Notes under the pieces: generated by a model | Told to the model about the DNA's origin: nothing | The model's input: only the letters and a program-made list of their open reading frames with translations | Databases searched by the model: none | Assembly (NCBI GenBank): GCA_002050235.1 | Contig: MWST01000018.1 | Span: 62,001 to 126,000 of the forward strand | Origin: Polyangiaceae bacterium UTPRO1 | GTDB taxonomy: Bacteria > Desulfobacterota > Binatia > UTPRO1 | Direction: 5' to 3' | Length of the DNA: 64,000 nt | Part shown: positions 51,407-61,644 of the stretch, one piece after another | How the letters are laid out: every line of letters begins with the position of its first letter | Position numbering within the stretch: the stretch's first letter is position 1 | Position numbers and translations under genes: made by a program

Positions 51407-52612
51407 TCACTGGTGCTTGCGGAGCTCGAGCCTCGCGATCTGGTTCTTGTGGACCTCGTCCGGTCCGTCCGCGAAGCGTAGCGTCCGCACGCCCGCCCAC
51501 ATGCTCGCGAGCGGCGTCACCTGCGACACGCCGGCGCCGCCGAACGCCTGCATCGCGTCGTCGATCACCTGGAGCGCCATGCGCGGCGCCGCCACCTTGA
51601 TCATCGCGATCTCGGCGCGCGCCACCTTGTTGCCGACGGTGTCCATCATGTAGGCGGCCTTGAGGGTCAGCAGCCGGCACTGCTCGATGCTGATGCGGGC
51701 ATCGGCGATGCGCTGCTGCCAGACGTTGTGCTGCGCCAGCTCCTTGCCGAAGGCGACGCGGCTGAGCAGCCGCTTGCACATGAGCTCGAGCGCGCGTTCG
51801 GCGAGGCCGATCGTGCGCATGCAGTGGTGGATGCGGCCCGGTCCGAGCCGGCCCTGCGCGATCTCGAAGCCGCGGCCTTCTCCGAGGAGCATGTTGGCCG
51901 CGGAGACGCGCACGTTGTCGAACGACACCTCGGCATGGCCGTGCGGCGCGTCGTCGTAGCCGAAGACCGAGAGCATGCGCTCGACCCGTACGCCCGGCGT
52001 GTCCATCGGCACCAGGATCATCGACTGCTGGCGGTGCCGGTCCGGGTTGTCGGGCGCCGTCTTGCCCATGAAGATCATGACCTTGCAGCGCGGGTCGCCG
52101 GCTCCCGAGGTCCACCACTTGCGCCCGTTGATGACGTAGTCGTCGCCGTCGCGGACGATCCGGGCCTCGATGTTGGTCGCGTCCGACGAGGCCACCGCCG
52201 GCTCGGTCATCGCGAAGGCGGAGCGGATCTTCCCCTGTAGCAGCGGCTGCAGCCACCGCTGCTTCTGCTCGGCGGTGCCGTAGCGGACGAGCACCTCCAT
52301 GTTGCCGGTGTCGGGCGCCGAGCAGTTGAAGGCCTCCGGCGCGATCGGGGAGCGTCCCATGATCTCGGCGAGCGGCGCGTATTCGAGGTTGGTGAGCCCG
52401 GCTCCGAGCTCGCTCTCGGGCAGGAACAGGTTCCAGAGCCCTTGGGCCTTCGCCTTCTCCTTGAGCTCCTCGACGATCGCGAGCGGCTGCCAGCGCTCGC
52501 CCTCGGCGAGCTGGCGGAGCGCGGTCTCCTCGTGCGGATAGACGTGCTCCTCCATGAAGTCGCTGACGCGCTTCCGGAGGGCCTTCACCTTGTCGCTGTA
52601 GTCGAAGTACAT
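51407..52612 (-). CDS. Acyl-CoA dehydrogenase
   Basis: 401 residues. FAD-dependent acyl-CoA dehydrogenase: N-terminal helices ([20 protein letters not shown]), middle beta domain ([40 protein letters not shown]), and C-terminal helices ([60 protein letters not shown]). The end carries D-G-P-D-E-V-H, where many members have the D-E-V/I pair. It resembles long-chain or ACAD11-type enzymes. It is convergent with the GST gene and upstream of ThrH on the same strand. Confidence 0.93.
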   Translation of the reverse strand: MYFDYSDKVKALRKRVSDFMEEHVYPHEETALRQLAEGERWQPLAIVEELKEKAKAQGLWNLFLPESELGAGLTNLEYAPLAEIMGRSPIAPEAFNCSAPDTGNMEVLVRYGTAEQKQRWLQPLLQGKIRSAFAMTEPAVASSDATNIEARIVRDGDDYVINGRKWWTSGAGDPRCKVMIFMGKTAPDNPDRHRQQSMILVPMDTPGVRVERMLSVFGYDDAPHGHAEVSFDNVRVSAANMLLGEGRGFEIAQGRLGPGRIHHCMRTIGLAERALELMCKRLLSRVAFGKELAQHNVWQQRIADARISIEQCRLLTLKAAYMMDTVGNKVARAEIAMIKVAAPRMALQVIDDAMQAFGGAGVSQVTPLASMWAGVRTLRFADGPDEVHKNQIARLELRKHQ

Positions 52613-52629
52613 GCCGAGCCTCGTTCTGT

Positions 52630-53250
52630 TCAGGACGTCCGGCGGTCGGCGGCCGCGAAGGCCGCGCGCAGCTCGTCGTACGTGCGCGTGACGGGGAACT
52701 GGGGAAAGTCGCGGACGACGTTGTCGGGCGGCCGGAAGAGGATGCCGCTATCGGCTTCGTCGAGCATCGTCGTGTCGTTGTAGGAGTCGCCGGCGGCGAC
52801 GACGCGGAAGTTCAGCAGCTTCAATGCCATCACCGCCTTGCGCTTGCCGTCGGCGATGCGGAGCGTGTAGCCGCGGATGCAGCCGCCGTCGTCGACGACG
52901 AGCGTGTTGCAGAAAAGCGTCGGGAAGCCGAGCTGCGCCATCAGCGGCTGGGCGAACTCCATGAAGGTATCGGAAAGGATGATCACCTGCGCCCGGGCCC
53001 GCAGCCAGTCGAGGAAGGCCGGCGCGCCGTCGAGCGGCCGCATGCCGGCGATCACCTTCTGGATGTCGGCGAGCCCGAGGCCCTCGCGCTCGAGGATCGC
53101 GAGCCGGCCGCGCATCAGCCGATCGTAATCGGGCTCGTCGCGGGTCGTCCGCCGGAGCTCGGCGATGCCGGTCGCGTCGGCGACGCCGATCCAGATCTCG
53201 GGCACGAGGACGCCTTCGAGATCGAGGCAGGCGACGAGGGGCGCGGACAT
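52630..53250 (-). CDS. thrH: Phosphoserine phosphatase/homoserine phosphotransferase ThrH
   Basis: 206 residues from ATG at 53250. HAD fold. Block I is [17 protein letters not shown], where Asp-Leu-Glu-Gly replaces the usual D-x-D-G as in ThrH proteins. [20 protein letters not shown] is block II (Ser/Asp), and [19 protein letters not shown] is block III/IV with the catalytic Asp pair. ThrH dephosphorylates phosphoserine and can move phosphate to homoserine. It lies just upstream of the acyl-CoA dehydrogenase on the same strand, with an 17-base gap, though a functional link is not evident. Confidence 0.92.
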   Translation of the reverse strand: MSAPLVACLDLEGVLVPEIWIGVADATGIAELRRTTRDEPDYDRLMRGRLAILEREGLGLADIQKVIAGMRPLDGAPAFLDWLRARAQVIILSDTFMEFAQPLMAQLGFPTLFCNTLVVDDGGCIRGYTLRIADGKRKAVMALKLLNFRVVAAGDSYNDTTMLDEADSGILFRPPDNVVRDFPQFPVTRTYDELRAAFAAADRRTS

Positions 53251-53388
53251 CGGCCGTGCGTAGCAAGCACGATAGGGTGCTGCAACCGACGACGGTGAAA
53301 CGCGGCCGAAACGGCGTCCGTCGAGTGCCCGCGCGGACATCGGGTCGCTCGCTTGCGCCCGCCGAACGGCTTCGTTACCACCGCCTCG

Positions 53389-54252
<864 letters not shown>

Positions 54253-54259
54253 GCGCGCC

Positions 54260-55291
54260 GTGCGCGCGGCGCGCGGCGTGAAGGGCGGCCTGCCCGTCCG
54301 GCCGCTCGGTCGCACCGGGCTCGCGGTGTCGCGCCTCGGACTCGGGCTCGCCGCGGTCGGCCGGCCCGGCTACATCACGCTCGGCCGCGCCCGCGATCTC
54401 CCGCCCGCGCGCACCCCCGAAGCGCTCGCGGCGCGCACCGCCGCGCTCTGCGACGCCGCATGGGCGAGCGGCGTCCGCTACTTCGACGCCGCCCGCAGCT
54501 ACGGCCGGGCGGAAGAGTTCCTGGCGCGCTGGCTCACTCGCCGCGGCATCGCCGCCGGCGCGGTCGTGGTCGGCAGCAAGTGGGGATACCGCTATACGGC
54601 GGGGTGGACGATCGACGCCGCCGTCCACGAGGAGAAGGAGCTCTCGCTGGCGCGCTTCACGCAGCAGCTCGGCGAAACGCGCGCGCTCCTCGGCGATCAC
54701 CTCGACCTCTACCAGATCCACAGCGCCACCGCGGAGTCGGGCTGCCTCGAGGACGAGCGCCTGCTGGCGGCGCTGGTCGCAGCGCGCCGCAGCGGCGCCT
54801 GCCGGGCGCTCGGCCTGTCGCTGAGCGGCCCGACCTCCGACCGCGCCCTGGCGCTGGCGCTCGCCGCGCGCATCGACGGCGAGCCGGTCTTCGACGCCGT
54901 GCAGGCGACCGTGAACCTCCTCGAGCCGTCGCTGCTGCCGCTCCTCGCGGCCGCGCACGCCGCGGGCCTCGGCGTGATCGCGAAGGAGGTCCACGCCAAC
55001 GGCCGGCTCGCCGATGCGAACGACCGGCCCGGGGACGCGGGCCTGGTGGCGGCACTGCGCGCGCTCGCCGCCGACGCCGGCGTCGCCATCGCCGACCTCG
55101 CCCTCGCCTGGGTGGTAGGACAGCCGCAGATCGACGTCGCGCTCTCGGGCGCAGCGACGACGGCGCAGCTCGCGGGACACGTCCGCGCTGCGGCGCTGGC
55201 CCTCGATCCCGACACCAGCGCCGCGCTCGCGCGCTTCGCGGAGGCGCCCGCGGCATACTGGGCGACGCGCGCGCGCCTGCCCTGGACGTGA
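54260..55291 (+). CDS. Aldo/keto reductase family oxidoreductase
   Basis: 343 residues from a GTG. TIM-barrel NADPH-dependent reductase: [40 protein letters not shown] (Asp-Tyr of the active site), [14 protein letters not shown] (catalytic Lys) and [14 protein letters not shown] (His). An unusual cluster of extra residues (PAARTPEA region) lengthens the N-terminal loop. It may be a stand-alone reductase of aldehydes or sugars. No clear link to neighbours beyond the short spacing to the peptidase gene. Confidence 0.88.
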   Translation: MRAARGVKGGLPVRPLGRTGLAVSRLGLGLAAVGRPGYITLGRARDLPPARTPEALAARTAALCDAAWASGVRYFDAARSYGRAEEFLARWLTRRGIAAGAVVVGSKWGYRYTAGWTIDAAVHEEKELSLARFTQQLGETRALLGDHLDLYQIHSATAESGCLEDERLLAALVAARRSGACRALGLSLSGPTSDRALALALAARIDGEPVFDAVQATVNLLEPSLLPLLAAAHAAGLGVIAKEVHANGRLADANDRPGDAGLVAALRALAADAGVAIADLALAWVVGQPQIDVALSGAATTAQLAGHVRAAALALDPDTSAALARFAEAPAAYWATRARLPWT

Positions 55292-55428
55292 CCCCGCAGG
55301 CGGCAGCGGCGCCCGCAGATTGACTCCCCCGGTGCGACCGGCCAGAAAAGAGTCCGGTCCGATTCGACCCCCCGGGGACCGCGCCGCTGAATCGATCCTC
55401 CGTTACGCCGTCGAGAAAGGGAGGCGCC

Positions 55429-56997
55429 GTGAAGATACATCTGGTCACTCCGCGGAACCCCGAGAGCTTCTGGACCTACGACCGCATCCTCCCGAGTCTC
55501 GGCAAGCGCTGCATCTTCCCGAATCTGTCGATGCCGACCGTCGCCGGGCTGACCGGCCCCGAGCACCAGGTGACGCTCTGCGACGAGAACGTCGAGGAGA
55601 TCGACTTCGACGTCGAGGCCGACATCGTCGGCGTCACCGGCTACATCGTCCACAAGCCGCGCATGCTCGAGATCGCCGACGAGTTCCGCCGCCGCGGACG
55701 CTTCGTCGTCATCGGCGGACCGTACGCGTCGCTCTGCCCCGAGGAGCTGCATGGCCGCTGCGACGTGCTCTTCGTCGACGAGGCCGAGGAGACGTGGCCG
55801 CAGTTCCTGCGCGACTTCGCGAGCGGGCACTGGCGCGCCGAGTACCGGGCGCTCGAGAAGCCGGACCTCACCGCCTCGCCGACCCCGCGCTTCGACCTCC
55901 TGAAGGTCGACCGCTATCACGCGATGACCATCCAGTTCGCGCGCGGCTGCCCGTTCAATTGCGAGTTCTGCGACATCATCGTCGTCTACGGGCGCCGCCC
56001 GCGCGTGAAGACGGTGCCGCAGGTCATGGCCGAGATCGAGGAGTGCCATCGCCTCGGCGCGACGCAGGTATTCCTCGTCGACGACAACTTCATCGGCAAC
56101 AAGAAACTCGCCAAGGAGCTGCTGCGCGCGATCGCCGACTGGAGCGCCGCCCACGGCCACCCGATGCACTTCAACACCGAGGCGTCGTTGAACGTGGCCC
56201 AGGACGAGGAGCTGCTCGAGCTCCTGCGCGCGGCGCACTTCACCACGATCTTCATCGGCATCGAGAGCCCGCGCCGCGCCTCCCTGCAGGAGAGCAAGAA
56301 GACGCAGAACATGCGCGGCGACCTGGTCGAGAACGTCCGCAAGATCCACGAGTACGGCATCCAGGTGCAGGCCGGCATGATCGTCGGCTTCGATCACGAC
56401 GACGAGTCGATCTTCGAAGAGCAGCTGCGCTTCATCCAGGACGCGCGCATCCCGGTCTCGATGACCGGCATGCTCCAGGCGATGCCGAAGACGGCGCTGC
56501 ACGGCCGCATGGCGAAGGAAGGCCGCCTCGTCGGCGACTCGGTCGGCGACCAGTTCGTGTTCTCGAACATCCTGCCGAAGACGATGAGCAGGATCGCCCT
56601 CTACAAGGGCTACCGGACGCTCATCGCCGACCTCTACGACTTCCGGAACTTTCGCCGCCGCACGCTCGAGTTCATCCTGAACCGCGGCCGGCAGGTCGGC
56701 GAGGGCATCAAGGTACGCCGCGAGGAGTGGCGCCTCCTCGGCCGCATCCTGCGCGACACGGTGATCGCCGCGAGCCCGCGCCGCGCCTGGTTCACGATGT
56801 CGCTGCTCGGCGCGACGCTGTGGAAGAACCCGACGCGCCTCGCCGACGCCGTCGGCTTCGCCATCGTCCACAAGGGCCTCTACGAGTACATGCAGCACCT
56901 CGATCGCCACCTCGACCGGGTGATCCGCGACATCGAGGAACGCGCCGAGGCGCTCGAGGGCGATACGGTGTCCGGCCTCGTATCCGCCAGCGCCTGA
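55429..56997 (+). CDS. B12-binding-domain radical SAM enzyme (DUF4070-type)
   Basis: 522 residues. N-terminal B12-binding fold (VEADIVGVTGYIVHKPRMLE, FVVIGGPYASLCPEEL), then the radical SAM core with RGCPFNCEFCDI, whose Cys174, Cys178 and Cys181 bind the iron-sulfur cluster, and FLVDDNFIGNKKLAKELLRA. The C-terminal 200 residues carry helices seen in the DUF4070 group that includes the hopanoid C-2 methylase HpnP. It may methylate a lipid or a small metabolite through methylcobalamin, but the substrate is unknown. GGAGG-like site precedes the start. Confidence 0.88.
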   Translation: MKIHLVTPRNPESFWTYDRILPSLGKRCIFPNLSMPTVAGLTGPEHQVTLCDENVEEIDFDVEADIVGVTGYIVHKPRMLEIADEFRRRGRFVVIGGPYASLCPEELHGRCDVLFVDEAEETWPQFLRDFASGHWRAEYRALEKPDLTASPTPRFDLLKVDRYHAMTIQFARGCPFNCEFCDIIVVYGRRPRVKTVPQVMAEIEECHRLGATQVFLVDDNFIGNKKLAKELLRAIADWSAAHGHPMHFNTEASLNVAQDEELLELLRAAHFTTIFIGIESPRRASLQESKKTQNMRGDLVENVRKIHEYGIQVQAGMIVGFDHDDESIFEEQLRFIQDARIPVSMTGMLQAMPKTALHGRMAKEGRLVGDSVGDQFVFSNILPKTMSRIALYKGYRTLIADLYDFRNFRRRTLEFILNRGRQVGEGIKVRREEWRLLGRILRDTVIAASPRRAWFTMSLLGATLWKNPTRLADAVGFAIVHKGLYEYMQHLDRHLDRVIRDIEERAEALEGDTVSGLVSASA

Positions 56998-57016
56998 GCC
57001 ACGGAGCTACCCGACC

Positions 57017-57862
57017 ATGCACTTCGGCATCATGATGTTCGCGGCCGACTACGCCATCCGCCCCGACGAGCTCGCGGTCGAGGCCGAGGCGCGCGGCTTC
57101 GAGTCGGTCTTCTTCCCCGAGCACACCCACATCCCGGCGAGCCGGCGGAGCCCCTATCCCGGCGGCGGCGAGCTGCCGAAAGAGTACTCGCACACGCACG
57201 ACCTCTTCGTGACGCTGGCGACGGCGGCCGCCGCCACCAGGACGATCAAGGTCGGCGCCGGCATCTGCCTGGTCGTCGAGCGCGACCCCATAACCACCGC
57301 CAAGGAAGTCGCGAGCATCGACTTCCTCTCCCGCGGGCGGCTGCTCTTCGGCATCGGCGGCGGCTGGAACGCGGAGGAGATGGAGAACCACGGCACCGCC
57401 TTCGCGACCCGCTGGAAGCTCCTGCGCGAGCGCGTGCTGGCGATGAAGGAGATCTGGACCCGGGACGCGGCCGAGTTCCACGGCGACTTCGTGGACTTCG
57501 ATCCGATCTGGTCGTGGCCGAAGCCGGTGCAGAAGCCGCACCCGCCGATCCTCATGGGCGGCAACACGGCGCGCGCGCGCCAGCGTGTCGTCGACTTCTG
57601 CAACGGCTGGATCCCGATCGGCTTCGATCCCGGTCAGGTCATCTCCGGCATGCGCGACCTGGCCGAGCGCGCGCGCGTCGCCGGCAAGCGCCCCGAGGAT
57701 TTCCCCGTCACCGTCTTCGGCGCCCCGCCCGATCCCGAGGTGCTGAAGCGCCTGGCCGCGGCCGGGGTGGAGCGAGTGAATCTCTGGGTGCCGCCGGCGC
57801 CGCGCGAGGAGGTCCTCCCCATCCTCGACGGGTACGCGACCCTCGCGGCAAGCGCGCGGTGA
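57017..57862 (+). CDS. LLM-class F420-dependent oxidoreductase (TIGR03619-like)
   Basis: 281 residues. The opening MHFGIMMFAADYAIRPDELA, then ARGFESVFFPEHTHIPASR, LATAAAATRTIKVGAGICLV, DFLSRGRLLFGIGGGWNAEE and KPHPPILMGGN are hallmarks of the luciferase-like F420 enzymes of this type. The substrate is unknown. It starts 19 bases after the radical SAM gene, and its stop overlaps the following HAD gene start by 4 bases, so the three are probably co-transcribed. Confidence 0.9.
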   Translation: MHFGIMMFAADYAIRPDELAVEAEARGFESVFFPEHTHIPASRRSPYPGGGELPKEYSHTHDLFVTLATAAAATRTIKVGAGICLVVERDPITTAKEVASIDFLSRGRLLFGIGGGWNAEEMENHGTAFATRWKLLRERVLAMKEIWTRDAAEFHGDFVDFDPIWSWPKPVQKPHPPILMGGNTARARQRVVDFCNGWIPIGFDPGQVISGMRDLAERARVAGKRPEDFPVTVFGAPPDPEVLKRLAAAGVERVNLWVPPAPREEVLPILDGYATLAASAR

Positions 57863-58608
57863 GCGCTCGGGAGGGGGCGTCGCACGCGGCGCGGCGCGAC
57901 GTCCCTTCCCGTCGCGCCGCCATGTACGCCCTCCTCCTCGCCGCGGCCGGGTGCGCCGCCGGCGCCCCGACGCGCCCGGCGCCGGCAAACCGGCCGCCTC
58001 CGGTGCCGGCGCTCTACGACACGCAGCGCCGCATCACCGAGTACATCGACTCCGGCCGCTACGACGCCGAGGTCGCGCGCGTCGTCGCAGAGGCGTCGCA
58101 GTGGCTCGATCGGCGCGCGCCCGAAGTGCGCAAACCGGCGATCGTCCTCGACGTCGACGAGACCGCGCTCTCGAATTGGCGCGCCTATCGCGTCAACGGC
58201 TGGGCGCGCATCCTGAACGGCCCCTGCGACCTGGCGCAGGGACCGTGCGGCATCCGGGCCTGGCAGGAGATGTCGGCGGCGGTCGCGATCGAGCCGACGC
58301 TGCGGCTCGTCGAGCGCGCCCGCGTCCTCGGTGTCGCGGTCTTCTTCATTTCCGGGCGCCCCGAGGCGACCCGAGTGCTCACCGAGCGCAACCTCCGCGA
58401 GCAGGGGTACAGCTTCGACGAGCTGATCCTCCTCCCGTCCGACAGGACGTTCCGCAGCGGCGTCGACTTCAAAGTGCCGGAGCGCCAGCGCCTCACCGAG
58501 GCCGGCTACGCGATCCTGCTGAACCTCGGCGACCAGTGGAGCGACCTCGAGGGCGGCTACGCGGAGCGCACCTTCGCCTTGCCCAATCCGGTGTACCACC
58601 TGCCCTGA
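57859..58608 (+). CDS. HAD-family acid phosphatase lipoprotein
   Basis: 249 residues from a GTG that overlaps the previous stop. A basic N-terminus is followed by YALLLAAAGCAAG, a lipoprotein signal with a C-terminal Cys after A-A-A-G. The acid-phosphatase class-B/lipoprotein-e(P4) domain has VLDVDETALSNWR with the nucleophile Asp98 and general acid Asp100, VFFISGRPEATRVLTERNL, and LNLGDQWSDLEGG as the last HAD motif. It would remove phosphate from nucleotides or phospholipid headgroups outside the cell. An ATG at 57922 is an alternative start. Confidence 0.88.
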   Translation: MSAREGASHAARRDVPSRRAAMYALLLAAAGCAAGAPTRPAPANRPPPVPALYDTQRRITEYIDSGRYDAEVARVVAEASQWLDRRAPEVRKPAIVLDVDETALSNWRAYRVNGWARILNGPCDLAQGPCGIRAWQEMSAAVAIEPTLRLVERARVLGVAVFFISGRPEATRVLTERNLREQGYSFDELILLPSDRTFRSGVDFKVPERQRLTEAGYAILLNLGDQWSDLEGGYAERTFALPNPVYHLP

Positions 58609-58716
58609 TCGCCGGCGCGCATCTGCGGGCGCCTCGCCGCATCGAGGGTGCGACAACGTGACACATTCCGTCCCGGCGCTCGTCTGCTAACGATCACCGC
58701 TTCGGGAGGACGATCG

Positions 58717-59856
58717 GTGACCATAGCGAGCGACACGGCGGACGGAACGGCACATCGGGATCGGCGCGGAGGCGGCCGCCGCCGGCGGCTCGGGGCTGCC
58801 GCGTTCGTAATCGCCGGCTTGCTCGCCTGGACGTGCCGCCCGGCCTTCGCGCGCGGGGAGTGCGGCCTCTCGTGCTGCATCGGCAGCGCCGGCCCTTCCG
58901 GGGTGACGCTGGCCCAGAACTTCGGCCTCTCGGTGCAGTACGAGTACATGAAGATGGGCACCATCAAGCACGGCACCTCGAGCGTCGGTCCGAACGAGGC
59001 GCTCGACGAATTGCGGAGCCCGGGCAAGCCGTACGCCGTACCGCTCGACATGACGATGCAGAAGATCTCGCTCATCGGCGCGTACACGATCACCGAGCGC
59101 TGGCAGATCCTCGGCATCCTGCCGTACGTCATCAACGACATGGACATGCGCATGCGCGTCCCGACGAGCATGCACATGGCTCGTTCCGGTGCGAGCCCGG
59201 CCATGGATATGGACGGCTTCATGGACATGGACCACTCCATGGACCGCGTGGACGGCGTCGGCGATTTCGCCCTGTTGGCGTTCTACAACGCCTTCACCGA
59301 CGCCCCCATCCGTCCCACGCAGCGGCTGACGCTCGGGGTCGGATTGCAGACTCCCACCGGCCGCAACGAGGTGAAGACGCCGTCGGGCAACTTCGTCCAC
59401 GCGATGATGCAGCCGGGAACGGGCTCCTGGGACCCGCTCTTCCTCGTCAACTACATGCGCGCCTTCTACCCGCTGGTGCTGCAGGCGAACTTCTTCTACC
59501 ACCTCACCACCGAGGGCGACACGGGCTACGAGTTCGGCGATCAGCTCGCCTTCGATCTGATCGCCCGCTACCAGGTCTGGGACTACGTGAACCTCGGCTT
59601 CGAGACGAACTTCATCTACGCCGGACGCGACACCGACCACGACCGGCGGTACTCGCACCCGGAGACGTCGATGGTCGACAACCCCGCCAACACCGGCATC
59701 ACCACGCTCGCCCTCGCCCCGAGCGTGCAGGTGAAGCTGCCGCGGACCGGGGGAAGCCTCGATTTCAAGTACCAGGTTCCGGTGTTCCAGGACGCCAACG
59801 GCTACCAGCTGGTGCTCGACTGGCGGATCCTCGCGGGGGTCGTCTGGAACTTCTGA
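58717..59856 (+). CDS. Outer-membrane beta-barrel with a Met/Asp-rich loop (putative transporter)
   Basis: 379 residues from a GTG with GGGAGGA six bases upstream. A twin-Arg-rich leader and hydrophobic segment (AAFVIAGLLAWTCRPAFA) precede ECGLSCCIGSAG. The rest alternates like a beta-barrel (QNFGLSVQYEYMKMG, RWQILGILPYV, LTLGVGLQTPTGRN, FKYQVPVFQDANGYQLVLDW) and ends in Phe, as outer-membrane proteins do. Residues about 142-178 hold ten Met plus several Asp and two His in a loop, for example MDMDGFMDMDHSM. That suggests copper or other soft-metal binding. Next gene is TlpA-like. Confidence 0.72.
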   Translation: MTIASDTADGTAHRDRRGGGRRRRLGAAAFVIAGLLAWTCRPAFARGECGLSCCIGSAGPSGVTLAQNFGLSVQYEYMKMGTIKHGTSSVGPNEALDELRSPGKPYAVPLDMTMQKISLIGAYTITERWQILGILPYVINDMDMRMRVPTSMHMARSGASPAMDMDGFMDMDHSMDRVDGVGDFALLAFYNAFTDAPIRPTQRLTLGVGLQTPTGRNEVKTPSGNFVHAMMQPGTGSWDPLFLVNYMRAFYPLVLQANFFYHLTTEGDTGYEFGDQLAFDLIARYQVWDYVNLGFETNFIYAGRDTDHDRRYSHPETSMVDNPANTGITTLALAPSVQVKLPRTGGSLDFKYQVPVFQDANGYQLVLDWRILAGVVWNF

Positions 59857-60440
59857 CCCGGCGCGGCGCCGCCCGGGCGCGGTCCGGGCGGGCGACGGCG
59901 GTGGCGCTCGCGATCGCCGCCGTGTGTGCGGGAGCAGCCGCGCCCGCGCCCGCCGCCGACTCGCCGACGGTGGCACTGCGCGCGCCGCTGCGCCGCGAGG
60001 CGGCACCGCCGCTTCGCCTGCGCGACCGCAGCGGCGTCGAGCACGACCTCGCCGAGTACCGCGGCCGGGTGGTGATCCTGCACTTCTGGGCGACGTGGTG
60101 CGTGCCGTGCCGCATCGAGCTGCCCGAGCTCGACGCTCTCGACCGCCGCCTGCGGGCGCAGGGGCTGGTCGTGCTCGCGATCGCCGCCGACAGCCGCGCT
60201 GCGGTGGACGAGTTCGCCGCCGAGGTCGGCTTCGGCCTGCCGGTGCTGATCGATCAGTACGGACGCGGGCTCCACGCCTACGGCGTCGAGGTGCTGCCCT
60301 CGAGCTACGTGATCGGGCGCGACGGTCTGATCGAGTCCACGGCCGCCGGCCGCGTCGACTGGAACGGTCCCGCCGCCACCGCCGCGCTGGCGCGGCTGCT
60401 GGCGCTGCCGGACCCGCGTCCGGCGGCGGGGCCGCCCTGA
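59853..60440 (+). CDS. TlpA/ResA-like thioredoxin, start codon non-standard or internal
   Basis: From the CTG at 59853 the product is 195 residues. An Arg-rich start and hydrophobic core (TAVALAIAAVCAGAAAPAPA) form a signal peptide, then the thioredoxin fold: RGRVVILHFWATWCVPCRIE with C-V-P-C, VLAIAADSRAAVDEFAAEVG and GVEVLPSSYVIGRDGLIEST. The CTG overlaps the barrel stop as CTGA. The first standard codon is GTG at 59901, which would give a signal peptide lacking basic residues. Likely a reductant for a metal centre or cytochrome c in the periplasm. Confidence 0.75.
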   Translation: MTRRGAARARSGRATAVALAIAAVCAGAAAPAPAADSPTVALRAPLRREAAPPLRLRDRSGVEHDLAEYRGRVVILHFWATWCVPCRIELPELDALDRRLRAQGLVVLAIAADSRAAVDEFAAEVGFGLPVLIDQYGRGLHAYGVEVLPSSYVIGRDGLIESTAAGRVDWNGPAATAALARLLALPDPRPAAGPP

Positions 60441-60486
60441 AGCAGCGCCGCCGCGCCCGGCGCGCGCGCGGCGGCGCCGGATGCGG

Positions 60487-61635
60487 TCAATATCCTTCGA
60501 GCCGCGCCGTGCGATCGCGGTGGAACGCAGCGTCGCCGAAGGTCATCTCCGCCACCCGGGCGCGCTTGAAGAAGAAGCCGATGTCGTGCTCGTCGGTGAC
60601 GCCGATGCCGCCATGCATCTGCACGCACTCGTTGCCGACGAGCACGAAGGCGTCCGAGCACCGCGCTTTCACGAGGCTCGCGAGCTTGGCGACGGTCGCG
60701 TCGTCCCGCCCCTCGTCGAGCGCCCGGTGCGCCCCCATCACCGCCGAGCGCGCCAGCTCGAGCTCGATGTACATCTTGGCGGCGCGGTGCTTGAGCGCCT
60801 GGAAGCTGCCGATCGGGACGCCGAACTGCACGCGCGTCTTCAGGTACTCGTTGGTCATCTCGAAGGCGGCTTGCATGGACCCGAGCATCTCGGCCGCGAG
60901 CCCGATGCGGGCACGGTCGAGCACTCGCTCGAGGAGCGCGCCCCCGGCGTCGACGGCGCCGAGCACGGCATCGGCGCCCACGGCGACGCCGTCGAAGCGG
61001 ACGAGGGCCGCATTGCGGGCGTCGATGCGCGACTGGCGCTCGATGGTGACGCCGGGCGTGTCGGCGGCGACGATGAAGAGCGTTATGCCGGCGGCGTCGT
61101 CGCGCCCTCCCGCCGTGCGGGCGCTCGCGACGATGACGTCGGCGACGTGGCCGTCGAGCACCTGGATCTTCTCGCCGCTGATCGTCCAGCCGCCGCCGCT
61201 CCTGGTCGCCGCGGTCGCCACCTTGTGGGCGTCGTAGCGGCTGCCCGCTTCCTGGTAGGCGACCGCGGCGATGCGCTCGCCGGCGGCGATCGGCGCCAGG
61301 TGCGCCTGCTTCTGCGCGTCGCTGCCGCCGAGGAGGAGCGCGTTCGCGGCCAGCAGCACCGTCGACGTGAACGGCTCCGGCATGAGCCCCCGCCCCATCG
61401 CTTCCAGCACCACCATCTGCTCCATCCAGCCGAGGCCGGCGCCGCCGTACGCCTCGGGAATGGTGATGCCGAGCCAGCCGAGCGCCGCCATCTCGCGCCA
61501 GAGCTGGCGCGAGAAGCCGTCGGCGTCGCCGCTGTCGCGGAGCTCGCGCACCCGGCGCAGCGACGAGCGTCCGCCCACGAACTCGCGCGCGCTCCGCGCC
61601 AGCATCTCCTGCTCTTCGGTGAGGACCAGATCCAT
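60487..61635 (-). CDS. Acyl-CoA dehydrogenase (second of an adjacent pair)
   Basis: 382 residues. N-terminal MDLVLTEEQEMLARSAREFV, middle domain IAAVAYQEAGSRYDAHKVAT and GWTISGEKIQVLDGHVADVI, C-terminal ALKHRAAKMYIELELARSAV and CVQMHGGIGVTDEHDIGFFF. The GGIGVTDE run is family-typical. It follows the other acyl-CoA dehydrogenase gene after 9 bases on the same strand. Paired genes of this kind can form mixed tetramers in steroid side-chain degradation. That is inference here. Confidence 0.92.
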   Translation of the reverse strand: MDLVLTEEQEMLARSAREFVGGRSSLRRVRELRDSGDADGFSRQLWREMAALGWLGITIPEAYGGAGLGWMEQMVVLEAMGRGLMPEPFTSTVLLAANALLLGGSDAQKQAHLAPIAAGERIAAVAYQEAGSRYDAHKVATAATRSGGGWTISGEKIQVLDGHVADVIVASARTAGGRDDAAGITLFIVAADTPGVTIERQSRIDARNAALVRFDGVAVGADAVLGAVDAGGALLERVLDRARIGLAAEMLGSMQAAFEMTNEYLKTRVQFGVPIGSFQALKHRAAKMYIELELARSAVMGAHRALDEGRDDATVAKLASLVKARCSDAFVLVGNECVQMHGGIGVTDEHDIGFFFKRARVAEMTFGDAAFHRDRTARLEGY

Positions 61636-61644
61636 GGGTGCCCC

